From: Gloeocapsopsis sp. IPPAS B-1203
GTDB taxonomy: Bacteria > Cyanobacteriota > Cyanobacteriia > Cyanobacteriales > Chroococcidiopsidaceae
Length of the DNA: 64,000 nucleotides
Direction: 5' to 3'
Assembly: GCF_002749975.1 (NCBI RefSeq)
Contig: NZ_PEIG01000001.1
Location: forward strand, 496,001 to 560,000
The notes under the pieces: generated by a model
Databases searched by the model: none
What the model saw: the letters and a program-made list of their open reading frames with translations, nothing else
Told to the model about the DNA's origin: nothing
Shown: piece after piece, positions 9,032-18,066 of the stretch
Numbering within the stretch: the stretch's first letter is position 1
Layout: each line of letters opens with the position of its first letter
Made by a program: the position numbers and the translations under genes

Positions 9032-10867
9032 TTATTTGTGTTGCATCTGATGATATTTCCACAGTTTCCCCTGTTTTCTCAGCAACTCTTGATATCCTCC
9101 TTCTTCTACAATTTTGCCCTGCTCAAGTACTACTACCTTGTCTGCTTGGAAAATGGTAGATAATCGATGGGCGATCGCAATCACTGTTCGACCAGCAGAA
9201 AGTTTCTCTAATGATTCTTGAATCAAATTTTCAGACACAGAATCTAATGCACTTGTAGCTTCATCTAGGATTAAGATATCTGGATTACGCAATAAGGCAC
9301 GGGCGATCGCAATACGCTGGCGTTGACCTCCAGATAACCGTACACCGCGATCGCCTAGCTGAGTTTCAAAACCTTCGGGTAACTCTCGGATAAATTCCAA
9401 AGCATTTGCTTGTCGCGCTACTTCCCAAATTGCCGCTTCGTCTACATCTTCTAAAGCATAAGCAATATTGTTACGCACAGAAGTATTAAAAATGAACGTG
9501 TCTTGACTAACGATAGCGATTTTTTGGCGCAGCGAGTTAAGGTCAAATTTCCGTATATCAACACCATCAATCAAAATCTGACCGCCCATTGGATCGTAAA
9601 ATCTGGGAATTAAGTCTGCTAAAGTACTTTTGCCAGCACCAGAAGCACCAACAAGTGCTGTCATTTGTCCCTGATTGATAGTTAGTGTAATGTCGCGTAA
9701 CACCAATTCACTTTGGTTATATCCAAAGTCTACAGACACAAACTCAATAGTTTGCTGCAATCCAGGAAACTGGGTTTGACCATTCTGGATATAAGCTTTG
9801 TCGTAAGTACGAAGTAGTTTTTTAATATTGCTAATTGACCCTTGGAAGTTACTAAATTTTACTCTAGCTCCATCGAGTTGACGTCGAATTGGCATTAGCC
9901 GTAATAGAACGAACAAAAACGTTAGCAGTGAAGCTGCTTGTAGCTGTCCTCTTGGAATCAAAACAGCGAATGCTAAAATTAACAAGCAAATGAGTATTAC
10001 AGTAGCTACTCCTTCTGAGAGAGGTTCTACTAATGCCTGGGCTGATCTAGATTTAGTAGCAGCTTGCAAAAGTTGTGAACTCGCATGATAAAATCTCTTA
10101 CGCTCAAATTCTTGTGCTGTAAATGCTTGAACAGTACGAATGCCATTAATGAACTCCAGTGACACTGAAACATACCAGCGACTAGCTTTAGATCTGGCAA
10201 AACTTGCTTCTCGTACTTGTTTTAGAAGCGTAGATATCCCTACTGATAGCAGACCAAATAACATCACAGTAATGATTGTTAGCTGCCAAGATAACAAAAA
10301 CATCGACACAACATAAGTTGTCAGAATTAAACCTTTAGTCACAAAAATAGAAATTACCTCAAAAGCTTGGGCAATTTGATTAATTTCAACGGTGAGGCTA
10401 TTAACTAGACTTCCAGTTCTTGTTTTCACAAAGTAGCTTAAGCTAAGTGACTGTAATTGCTCGAATACTCTTAAACTCAGCCGATAAGCTAAAGTAAACT
10501 GAGAAGTGTAGACATAAAGTCGTCCTAAGTACGTCAGGCTTAAACGAAATAGAGTTGTCAGTAGAATTAGCCCTGATATGCGGTAAAGTCGCTCAGTTGC
10601 AGGAGCATTTACTCCCAAGATCCAGATATCAAATACTTGTATCCCTGTTTTGATAGGGGTTGCATTAGGATTAGTCAAGCTTTGGATAAAGGTTAAGATG
10701 AACCCAACGCCAATGCCTTCAAAAACTGCTGCTAAGAGTGTAAATAGTAATGCCAATAAAATAATTCGGCGAAAATGCTTGAATTCTCTGATGATTAAAT
10801 AGTTACCTTGCCAAAAGCTACTAGCTTTTAGCACTACACTGATTTGTTTAGGAAGTTTAAAATACAC
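9032..10867 (-). CDS. hepA: HepA-like ABC exporter (fused membrane and ATPase domains)
   Basis: The 611-aa half-transporter has about six membrane segments in residues 35-330 and a nucleotide-binding domain in the last 250 residues. That domain shows Walker A GASGAGKST, signature LSGGQRQR, Walker B ILILDEATSALD and a His-switch AHRLST. The N-terminus (SFWQGNYLIIREFKHFR) resembles HepA, the ABC protein needed for the heterocyst envelope polysaccharide in Anabaena. Here it more likely exports an EPS or its lipid-linked precursor. The start codon is GTG. No Wzx flippase is visible in this window, so it may take that role. It does not by itself show that the organism makes heterocysts. Confidence 0.8.
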   Translation of the reverse strand: MYFKLPKQISVVLKASSFWQGNYLIIREFKHFRRIILLALLFTLLAAVFEGIGVGFILTFIQSLTNPNATPIKTGIQVFDIWILGVNAPATERLYRISGLILLTTLFRLSLTYLGRLYVYTSQFTLAYRLSLRVFEQLQSLSLSYFVKTRTGSLVNSLTVEINQIAQAFEVISIFVTKGLILTTYVVSMFLLSWQLTIITVMLFGLLSVGISTLLKQVREASFARSKASRWYVSVSLEFINGIRTVQAFTAQEFERKRFYHASSQLLQAATKSRSAQALVEPLSEGVATVILICLLILAFAVLIPRGQLQAASLLTFLFVLLRLMPIRRQLDGARVKFSNFQGSISNIKKLLRTYDKAYIQNGQTQFPGLQQTIEFVSVDFGYNQSELVLRDITLTINQGQMTALVGASGAGKSTLADLIPRFYDPMGGQILIDGVDIRKFDLNSLRQKIAIVSQDTFIFNTSVRNNIAYALEDVDEAAIWEVARQANALEFIRELPEGFETQLGDRGVRLSGGQRQRIAIARALLRNPDILILDEATSALDSVSENLIQESLEKLSAGRTVIAIAHRLSTIFQADKVVVLEQGKIVEEGGYQELLRKQGKLWKYHQMQHK

Positions 10868-11010
10868 TGTTTCTTAGGTTTTAATTTTACTATTAGTTAT
10901 CTAATTGACAAAGCAATGAAGAGCAACACAGATAGTCTTTTTATATGCTTAATAAGCATATAGATTTCATTAAATATACGGTTGAAGCGATCGCTCTTTA
11001 GCTTCAATCT

Positions 11011-12036
11011 TTAGAGAGATCTAGATAGCTCCTGAAGCATATGACGTTTTTGGATAGCTGCTGTCCTTTCTAAAGCAAGCTTTTCCATATGCCAGTAAAC
11101 AGATTGTGGTAAAAGCAATAGCGCGTGTGCAGCCACCCAAGTCAACAATATACGGCGTGGCTCCTGTAGTAGAATTCGCCAGTATGTGAACAGAGTACGA
11201 TAAATAAACTGCGCAGCCATCGTACCTGCTTTAAGACGTACTGCGGTGCGAGCTAAGTACTGTAACTGATAAGCTTTAGCGGGCTTTTCCCACTGCGCGA
11301 TGAACTCAGGTGCATAATCACGCGTTTTGTCTAGCACTGTCTCCCACGACTCTAGCTGTTTGTACAAGTTAGCAGAAAGCCCTCCTGAATTAACACGATA
11401 TAGCGTCAGGACATCTGGAATCCCCTCAATTTGCCAAGTAGTCTGCAGTGCAATTCGTAGCCAGCATTCTACATCTTCTGAGCGATGCAATTGAGGATCA
11501 AAATAGCAATCTTCAGTTGTGCCATTGCGATCGCACTCAAACTTGATTGCTTCAAGTACCGCACGCCGTACCACTGGTGCTGAACCATTGCCAACTGGGT
11601 TGCACAAAACTATAGAATTTGGATTGATGTCTCTCAGCACAGGCATTTGATAGCTATTTAAAGAGTGACCAGCTTCATCAATAAAAGCAGAGCGGCTAAA
11701 ACTGACACCGACATCAGGTGAATTGTGCAAGTGTTCGAGGTGCTTCTCTAGCTTTTGTGGCAACCACAGGTCGTCACCATCAATAAAAGCCATGTATTCA
11801 CCTTGCGCATGACGTATTCCCAGGTTGCGCGCCGCCGCCGGTCCTTGATTGTGCTGACGTAAGATTTTGATGCGCGGGTCACAAATGTTTTGACACACTT
11901 CAACACTCGCATCTGGAGAGCCATCATCAACTATCAGCAACTCAAAATCGCTATATGTCTGCTGCAGTACAGAGCGCACTGTTGCTGCAATGTACTTCTC
12001 TACCTTGTATACAGGAATTATTACCGTTACTTTCAT
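11011..12036 (-). CDS. Glycosyltransferase family 2, tandem copy 1
   Basis: The 341-aa GT-A enzyme is read from an ATG at 12036, matching its neighbour copy; the frame opens nine codons earlier. It has DDGS at 37-40 and DGDDLW at 86-91. It is a duplicate of the gene at 12113-13144. Residues 1-125 and about 158-257 are almost identical between the two, while 126-157 and the C-terminal 80 residues differ strongly. In 350 bp of the 5' part I count three base differences. The variable blocks probably alter acceptor recognition. Both copies lie upstream of hepA and downstream of the priming transferase. Confidence 0.85.
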   Translation of the reverse strand: MKVTVIIPVYKVEKYIAATVRSVLQQTYSDFELLIVDDGSPDASVEVCQNICDPRIKILRQHNQGPAAARNLGIRHAQGEYMAFIDGDDLWLPQKLEKHLEHLHNSPDVGVSFSRSAFIDEAGHSLNSYQMPVLRDINPNSIVLCNPVGNGSAPVVRRAVLEAIKFECDRNGTTEDCYFDPQLHRSEDVECWLRIALQTTWQIEGIPDVLTLYRVNSGGLSANLYKQLESWETVLDKTRDYAPEFIAQWEKPAKAYQLQYLARTAVRLKAGTMAAQFIYRTLFTYWRILLQEPRRILLTWVAAHALLLLPQSVYWHMEKLALERTAAIQKRHMLQELSRSL

Positions 12037-12112
12037 GAGTAATTTTGTTTTATCAGTTAGCATTCACAGCAAAAAAGGCGAGCAGCTTGAAGCACTCAGA
12101 AATTGAAATGGT

Positions 12113-13144
12113 CTATACCGATTCCCCAGATAAGTCTTGAAGAATACGGCGTCTTTGAGTCATTCCTGTAGTCTTTAGAGCAGCAGCTTCCATTTGGTCG
12201 TAAAAGAACTGAGGTAAAAGCAACAGTGCATAGGCAGCCCCCCAAGTCAGCAAAGTGCGGCGTGGCTCCTGTAGTAGAATTCGCCAGTATACGAGCATGG
12301 CACGATGGATAAGTTCCACTGCAATTGAAGCTGCTCGCAGTGTTACTGCTCTCCGTGCTAAATACCTGATCATATAAGCTTTAGCGGGCTTTTCCCACTG
12401 CGCGATGAACTCAGGTGCATAATCACGCGTTTTGTCTAGCACTCTCTCCCAAGCCTCTAGCTGTTTGTACAAGTTGGCAGAAAGTCCTCCTGAATTAACA
12501 CGATATAGCGTCAGGACATCTGGAATCCCCTCGATTTGCCAAGTAGTCTGCAGTGCAATTCGTAGCCAGCATTCTACATCTTCTGGTCCGCGAAATTGAG
12601 GGTCAAAATAGCAATCTTCAGTTGTGCCATTGCGATCGCACTCAAACTTGATTGCTTCAAGTACCGCACGCCGTACTACTAGGGTTGAACCGTTTCCAAT
12701 AGGATTGCGGCAAAGCACATATGCTGGAGTAATATTTTGAAGTTTAGTCGGTAGTTGATAAATGCCTAAAGAGTGACCAGCTTCATCAATAAAAGCAGAG
12801 CGGCTAAAACTGACACCAACATCAGGTGAATTGTGCAAGTGTTCGAGGTGCTTCTCTAGCTTTTGTGGCAACCACAGGTCGTCACCATCAATAAAAGCCA
12901 TGTATTCACCTTGCGCATGACGTATTCCCAGGTTGCGCGCCGCCGCCGGTCCTTGATTGTGCTGACGTAGGATTTTGATGCGCGGGTCACAAATGTTTTG
13001 ACACACCTCAACACTCGCATCTGGAGAGCCATCATCAACTATCAGCAACTCAAAATCGCTATATGTCTGCTGCAGTACAGAGCGCACTGTTGCTGCAATG
13101 TACTTCTCTACCTTGTATACAGGAATTATTACCGTTACTTTCAT
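12113..13144 (-). CDS. Glycosyltransferase family 2, tandem copy 2
   Basis: This 343-aa protein starts MKVTVIIPVYK with GT-A motifs DDGS (37-40) and DGDD (86-89). A shared NGTTEDCYFDP block is followed by EDVECWLR. Compared with copy 1 it is a mosaic: near-identical N-terminal and middle segments, with divergent segments at 126-157 and after 258. Shared bases extend a few nucleotides upstream of the ATG (TTACTC). It should add a hexose-like sugar to the EPS unit; donor and acceptor are unknown. No clear Shine-Dalgarno sequence precedes it. Confidence 0.85.
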   Translation of the reverse strand: MKVTVIIPVYKVEKYIAATVRSVLQQTYSDFELLIVDDGSPDASVEVCQNICDPRIKILRQHNQGPAAARNLGIRHAQGEYMAFIDGDDLWLPQKLEKHLEHLHNSPDVGVSFSRSAFIDEAGHSLGIYQLPTKLQNITPAYVLCRNPIGNGSTLVVRRAVLEAIKFECDRNGTTEDCYFDPQFRGPEDVECWLRIALQTTWQIEGIPDVLTLYRVNSGGLSANLYKQLEAWERVLDKTRDYAPEFIAQWEKPAKAYMIRYLARRAVTLRAASIAVELIHRAMLVYWRILLQEPRRTLLTWGAAYALLLLPQFFYDQMEAAALKTTGMTQRRRILQDLSGESV

Positions 13145-13257
13145 GAGTAAAATCTTGGTTAGTGGCAGAACAAATTACTAAAAAATCCTCCTTAAGCAAT
13201 TACAAAAACTGCTACTTCAGCTCAATCACTTTCAATGCAATTCACAGTTAAAATCAG

Positions 13258-13953
13258 TTAAAAAGCATCATGTTTTTTCTTAAAAAATACTACTAAAGTA
13301 GTAAAAATAATTTTTATATCATAGGCTATACTCCAATTCTTTTGATACCGCAGATCTAGTTCAACTATTTCTTCAAAATTAGAGATTTTAGAGCGACCAT
13401 TAATTTGCCATTCTCCAGTCATACCAGGTTTAACATTTAAGCGTTGCCAAAAAAACTGAGAATATTGAGCAACCTCATCAGGGGTTGGAGGTCTTGTTCC
13501 AACGAGACTCATTTCTCCTTTCAGAACATTCCAAAACTGTGGAAGCTCATCAAGGCTTGTCTTTCTTAAAAAATGCCCTATCCGCGTGATTCGAGGATCA
13601 TTACTATTTTTAAAAATTGGACCTACGGCTTGATTTTCTACTAATTCTTTCATTTTTTCAGCATTAGCTACCATAGAGCGAAACTTCAAAATACAAAATT
13701 TTCTTCCTAGTAAACCACAACGAGTTTGCCTAAATAGTATTGAGCCTGGGCTATCTAACTTAATAGCAATTGCAATAGGAATAAACAAAAATCCTGTAAT
13801 ACATAACCCAATTAGGGAGCCTATAATATCTATGATGCGCTTAGGTGCAGAGTAAACAGAAATATGAACATCTGTAGTCTTTTTAAATTTTGCCTGCTTG
13901 TTAATTGAAGTAATAACTTTTTTTTTGTTAATACTCGTTAATCTATTCATCAC
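13258..13953 (-). CDS. Undecaprenyl-phosphate sugar-1-phosphate transferase (initiating transferase)
   Basis: The 231-aa protein is of the short WcaJ/PglC-like type. One hydrophobic anchor lies around residues 42-65, then [20 protein letters not shown] and [10 protein letters not shown] in the catalytic domain. These enzymes place the first sugar-1-phosphate on undecaprenyl phosphate at the inner membrane and so start the EPS repeat unit. The usual GPRP is GTRP here. The start overlaps the end of the upstream WecG-like gene by 11 bp, which suggests translational coupling, so the first and second steps of the repeat unit are made together. Confidence 0.85.
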   Translation of the reverse strand: MMNRLTSINKKKVITSINKQAKFKKTTDVHISVYSAPKRIIDIIGSLIGLCITGFLFIPIAIAIKLDSPGSILFRQTRCGLLGRKFCILKFRSMVANAEKMKELVENQAVGPIFKNSNDPRITRIGHFLRKTSLDELPQFWNVLKGEMSLVGTRPPTPDEVAQYSQFFWQRLNVKPGMTGEWQINGRSKISNFEEIVELDLRYQKNWSIAYDIKIIFTTLVVFFKKKHDAF

Positions 13954-14710
13954 TTGTTTGTAGGCTATACGAATTTAGTTTTTGATTTAGAATTAATAAA
14001 AAAAATGGTAATCCTTCTACTAAGTATCGCTTCCATAATCTTTTAGGCTCAGACAACAGTCGATGTAGCCATTCAAAACCCATATTACACATCCATTTTG
14101 GTGCTCGCTTTAAGTTGCCTGCTTCAAAGTCAATAGTTGCACCTAGTGCGAGGAAGATTTTAATATTGGGTAAGGAATTCTTGTATCTACACAACCATTT
14201 TTCTTGCTTAGGAGCACCAACCCCAATTGCCAGCACAGTTGCTTCTGACTGATTAATTACTTCGATAATTTTTTTGCACTCTTCGTTATTATGCTCGAAT
14301 CCAAAAGAGGGAGAATAGTAACCTACAATGATATTCCTACCGATTTTTTGATTGATTCTCTGTTGTGCTTTTTTAGCAATTCCTGGTTTTGCACCTAATA
14401 AAAATATTTTTATGTCTTCGTTATTCTTATGATAATTATAAAAAGCAGGGAAAAAGTCAGAACCCGAGATTTTTTCTCTAATTGGTGTATTCAAAAATTT
14501 TGAAGCATACATCAATATTTGGCTATCACAAATTTTGTAGTCAGCCATCAAATAGCTTGTATAGAATTCTTTGTCTTTCTGCAGTTTTATTAAATGATCT
14601 ACATTAGGAGTAAATACAACACCTGATTTAAGTTGTATTAGCAATTCTCTTTTTGTAAGGTTATCTATTTCAATATTCAAGATATTGATTTTTTCTTTTG
14701 CTGCTACCAT
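13943..14710 (-). CDS. WecG/TagA/CpsF family glycosyltransferase
   Basis: The 255-aa protein carries the family pattern: TPNVDHLIKLQKD near residue 34, DSQILMYASKFL, FFLLGAKPGIA-like text and GVGAPKQEKWL. Members transfer N-acetylmannosamine-uronate or a similar sugar onto an undecaprenyl-linked first sugar. The gene overlaps the priming transferase by 11 bp. Copy 3 of the 21-bp element lies 187 bp upstream, so this is probably the first gene of the operon running down to hepA. Confidence 0.85.
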   Translation of the reverse strand: MVAAKEKINILNIEIDNLTKRELLIQLKSGVVFTPNVDHLIKLQKDKEFYTSYLMADYKICDSQILMYASKFLNTPIREKISGSDFFPAFYNYHKNNEDIKIFLLGAKPGIAKKAQQRINQKIGRNIIVGYYSPSFGFEHNNEECKKIIEVINQSEATVLAIGVGAPKQEKWLCRYKNSLPNIKIFLALGATIDFEAGNLKRAPKWMCNMGFEWLHRLLSEPKRLWKRYLVEGLPFFLLILNQKLNSYSLQTSDE

Positions 14711-15551
14711 AAAATTTCAACATCTATTATTTTTTTTAAAGCACAATAAAAACATGAATCTAAGCCATTACATATTTCTTGGTTGATATGTAACTTGATT
14801 TGTACATCTTTGCTAAGCAGCAGATCTATTTGATCCTTATCAAACTTTACGCAAGAACATTTCTGCTTGTCTGGATAATCTTCTGAAAACTAAAGCTTGT
14901 CGATACTGATAAGTTCTGCAGTCTATTAGCTTATTTTTTCAATAAAAATTCAGGGATAACATTATCCTACTTCTGTTTAAATATGATTCTGAGACTAATA
15001 CAGCAAGTACGTAGTTATATGTGTTATTAAACTCACAAACATAACTTTTCTACTTTCTTGTACATCAAGTTCACAAAGAATATTACAGTATAAAGATGTA
15101 GCTGTATAAGAGCCAAACATCACATGCAGCTCTAGCTGAGTAATAAATTTCTACTTGATTGTATATATAAAATAAGCTGAAAAAAACATACACTCAGCTT
15201 AGATATATCTGAACTTATATACATTGAATATTTTTTGAGTGACATGGATTATATAAGTATCAGTAACATATAAAAATTAAAAGTACATGTCCCTGAGAAA
15301 CAGAGAATACCAAGAGATAAAAAAATATCATTAATATTTTTTAAAGAGCAAATTCATCCTCTATTTTTATATTTAAGTTGCGTTATTTAAGTAGTATCAT
15401 TTTATTTTTCTATTAAATTTAGTAGTTTATTCTCAAATAATTGCAGTGCTATTATTAATATCTTTTTTACTAATAGTCTCCAGTTGATCTTGAGTTTTAG
15501 TAGCTAGTTTTATGAGTAGCAAAAAGTATTTATTTTTCGTGATGTGAAATT
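14711..15551. other. Long AT-rich divergent intergenic region
   Basis: About 840 bp separate the divergent WecG-like and sulfotransferase genes. I see no reading frame with coding character. Copy 3 of the 21-bp element is at 14898-14918. The rest is very AT-rich and could hold divergent promoters and leaders. Confidence 0.45.
14898..14918 (+). promoter_or_regulatory. EPS-island 21-bp element, copy 3
   Basis: It matches the consensus GTCGATACaGAaAAgTTCAG at all but three positions and lies 187 bp upstream of the WecG-like gene, on the opposite strand to it. Extended similarity to copy 1 runs on towards the gene (AGTTTTCAGAAGAT against GGTTTCAGAGGAAGAT). Confidence 0.65.
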
Positions 15552-16598
15552 ATGGAAGCAGACAAAGTTAGTATTTCTAATAAGAATATGGTTTTCATTG
15601 TTGGTACACCCCGTTCGGGTACAACATTGATGAGTCAGATTTTAAATAAGCATTCAGATGTGTGGATCGCTAAAGAAACGCATTACTTTGAAGATTTACG
15701 CATGAAGATGGCTGGTCGCGAACAACAAATCTTGAACTCAGAAGAAGTAAAACTTACTGAAGACTATTTTTTAGCTCTCACCCACAAATCTTATGGAGTC
15801 AAGTCCGATCCAGAGCAAGGCTGGATGAAGCGTATAGAGTTACGGACATTAGCTCAGCAAATTGGTCGCGGTACTGACTCATATTTTGAGGCTTTCTGCC
15901 AACTTTGCGCTCAAAGAATGAATAAAACTAGATTCGGTGAAAAAACACCTAGACATATTTTTCAACTATCAACAATTTTTTCTCTTTATCCTAATGCACA
16001 GGTAATTTGTATGGTTCGCCATCCAGGAGGTGTGTTAGCTTCATCTCGTGACTGGAAGAATGTTGCTACTGACTCTTCTCAAAAACGTAGACTTACAGAT
16101 TCCTATAACCTTGCACTTAATAGCTTGCATTGGAGGGCTGCTTTTAATGCAGCAATGGAAGCCCGCAAACAATTTGGTGAAAGCCGCATATTTATTCAAC
16201 GTTTTGAAGACTTAGTCACTGAACCAGAAGCAACGCTCCAAGCTTTAACAGCATGGCTATCGCTAGAATATCAACCTTCTATGTTGGATGTTGATTTAGT
16301 GAACAGTTCCTACTCGTCTGCTTGGAGACAGCCTGGTGTAGGATTATCTTGTGAACCTGCATATCGTTGGCGAGACAAACTTAGTCCTACAGAGATTGGA
16401 AGTTTACAAACCTTTTGTGGCAATCTATTAAGCAAGGCTGGATATGACTATGAACAAGTTTCTGCATCCTATGCTTTGGTTGTATGGTTTTGGATGATTT
16501 TGCCATTTGCAGGGATACGCTCTTTATCTGCTAACCGAAGTCGAATGAGTAATATTCCCAATTATGTTTGGCGTCGACTTCGTTTCACGTTGTCCTAG
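15552..16598 (+). CDS. PAPS-dependent sulfotransferase, paralogue B
   Basis: This 348-aa protein has the 5'-phosphosulfate loop GTPRSGTTL at about 18-26 and the 3'-phosphate motif VRHPGGVLASSRDW. Its length matches paralogue A at 6394-7440 and the similarity runs from end to end, including KTPRHIF and the C-terminal NYVWRR. The two genes are in opposite orientations and bracket the block of GH5, hepA, GT2 pair and priming transferase. It likely sulfates a sugar of the EPS. The next gene, 121 bp on, is another sulfotransferase with a frameshift. Confidence 0.82.
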   Translation: MEADKVSISNKNMVFIVGTPRSGTTLMSQILNKHSDVWIAKETHYFEDLRMKMAGREQQILNSEEVKLTEDYFLALTHKSYGVKSDPEQGWMKRIELRTLAQQIGRGTDSYFEAFCQLCAQRMNKTRFGEKTPRHIFQLSTIFSLYPNAQVICMVRHPGGVLASSRDWKNVATDSSQKRRLTDSYNLALNSLHWRAAFNAAMEARKQFGESRIFIQRFEDLVTEPEATLQALTAWLSLEYQPSMLDVDLVNSSYSSAWRQPGVGLSCEPAYRWRDKLSPTEIGSLQTFCGNLLSKAGYDYEQVSASYALVVWFWMILPFAGIRSLSANRSRMSNIPNYVWRRLRFTLS

Positions 16599-16719
16599 TA
16601 AAAGCGCAGTAATAAATAACACTGCGTATTGACGTAATTAGTTGCAATTTTGCTTTTAGTTTGTCAACTAAAAGTACAAATGACTAATTTAAACTCTTTC
16701 AGCCAGAGGACACAGATCT

Positions 16720-17600
16720 ATGAAGATGCCTAATTTTTTGATTATTGGCGCAAATAAGTCAGGAACAACTACACTCTATAACTATCTTAAACAACACCCA
16801 GAAATTTATCTAAGTTCCTTAAAGGAACCACATTTTTTCTCTTATGGTTATGATGAGCGTTGTCCTATCGCCGAAATTTCACCTATAACCAATCTAAAAG
16901 ATTATTGTGCTTTATTCCGACAAGCTTGTAATGAAACGGCTATTGGAGAAGCATCAACTAGTTACTTAAACCATCCACAAGCAGCGAAACGTATTTATTC
17001 TTGCCTACCAGATGTAAAACTAATTGCTATTCTTCGCGATCCGGTTGAAGGAGCATACTCCAAGTTTTTAATGGAATATCGTAAGCAGTTTGATATCTCT
17101 AGTAAACAAGATCCCATACATGTTTTTGAGCAAGCAGTTCGTACTTCTTCGTCAATTCGGATGAATGGTCTGTATTACAAGAAAATACAACGCTATCTTC
17201 AATTCTTTACTCAAGAACAACTCAAAGTTTATCTATTTGAAGACTTAAAAAGTAATACTGAAAGTTTATTACAAGATGTTTTTCTATTTTTGAACGTAGA
17301 TGAAATTTTCATGTAGATAAGTCACTAGATGTTTATAATGCAGGTGGAATTCCTAAGAATAAAATTATTTATAATTACTTAGAAAAATCAAGAAGACTCA
17401 GTCATACTATCAAACCATTTATCTCGGAAGCTTTGCTCAAGCAAATTTATAATGTTTATGCCAATATACGAAATTTTAATTTTGTGCAACCTCCAAAACT
17501 ACCTTTGGAAATACGTAAACAGTTAATTGATATATACCGCGATGATATATTACACTTACAAGACCTTCTCCACCGCGATCTTTCAACCTGGCTAGAATAA
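16720..17600 (+). pseudogene. Sulfotransferase broken by a single-base frameshift
   Basis: The first frame gives 198 residues starting MKMPNFLIIGANKSGTTT, with the PAPS P-loop and ILRDPVEGAYSKF, and stops at 17316. The -1 frame carries the missing C-terminus: VDKSLDVYNAGGIP from 17313, then LLHRDLSTWLE ending at 17600. Adding one T to the T4 run at 17306-17309 would restore 293 continuous codons reading EIFHVDKS. This is the size and ending expected for a heparan-sulfotransferase-like family member. It may be a recent pseudogene, a phase-variable gene or a sequencing error. The SD AGAGGA is well placed. Confidence 0.8.
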
Positions 17601-18066
17601 TAAAGAGGTACTTAACAAGTGAATAAACATAAGTTTTGCTTTATTAAAACTTTGATAAATCTGTAGAGTAAAGTAAGTATTTTCGTGTTAATAAAAAATA
17701 GTTAGATCAGTTAATTATAATTGGCTAATTAATTTGATAATTATAATAAAATTTTGTGATTACACTCAGATACTTGATGACTCAGCTGTTACCTTTGTTA
17801 CTTGAGTGTTATGTACCTTAACTATAAAAGTTAGCTTTAAAATAAAAATATTTGTGTTTTATCAATGTATCTAAAACGAATGTATGAAGTTTTAGCACTT
17901 ATCTATACTAAGATTTATGACTACAGAAATAAAGTTATTCCTCAATCTAAATTCATATAAAAGCTATATTAATTCAAGTATTTATTATAAATCTGTATGT
18001 TTGACTTAGGAGTTTAATTTACATATAACTGCGATAATGCCCTAGACAAATTCTGAATACATAGTA
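17601..18066. other. AT-rich convergent intergenic region
   Basis: This region lies between the frameshifted sulfotransferase and the convergent GT4 gene. It has no reading frame with coding character, no copy of the 21-bp element and no strong hairpin that I could see. Confidence 0.4.

Noticed and set aside
9032-10867. Reading HepA and PatA homologues as proof of a heterocyst-forming organism
   Set aside because: Both families occur in cyanobacteria that form no heterocysts; no hetR or nif gene is in the window.
11748-13038. Two nearly identical 60-codon reading frames (11748-11930 and 12856-13038)
   Set aside because: They are alternate-frame readings within the near-identical 5' parts of the duplicated GT2 genes, not separate genes.
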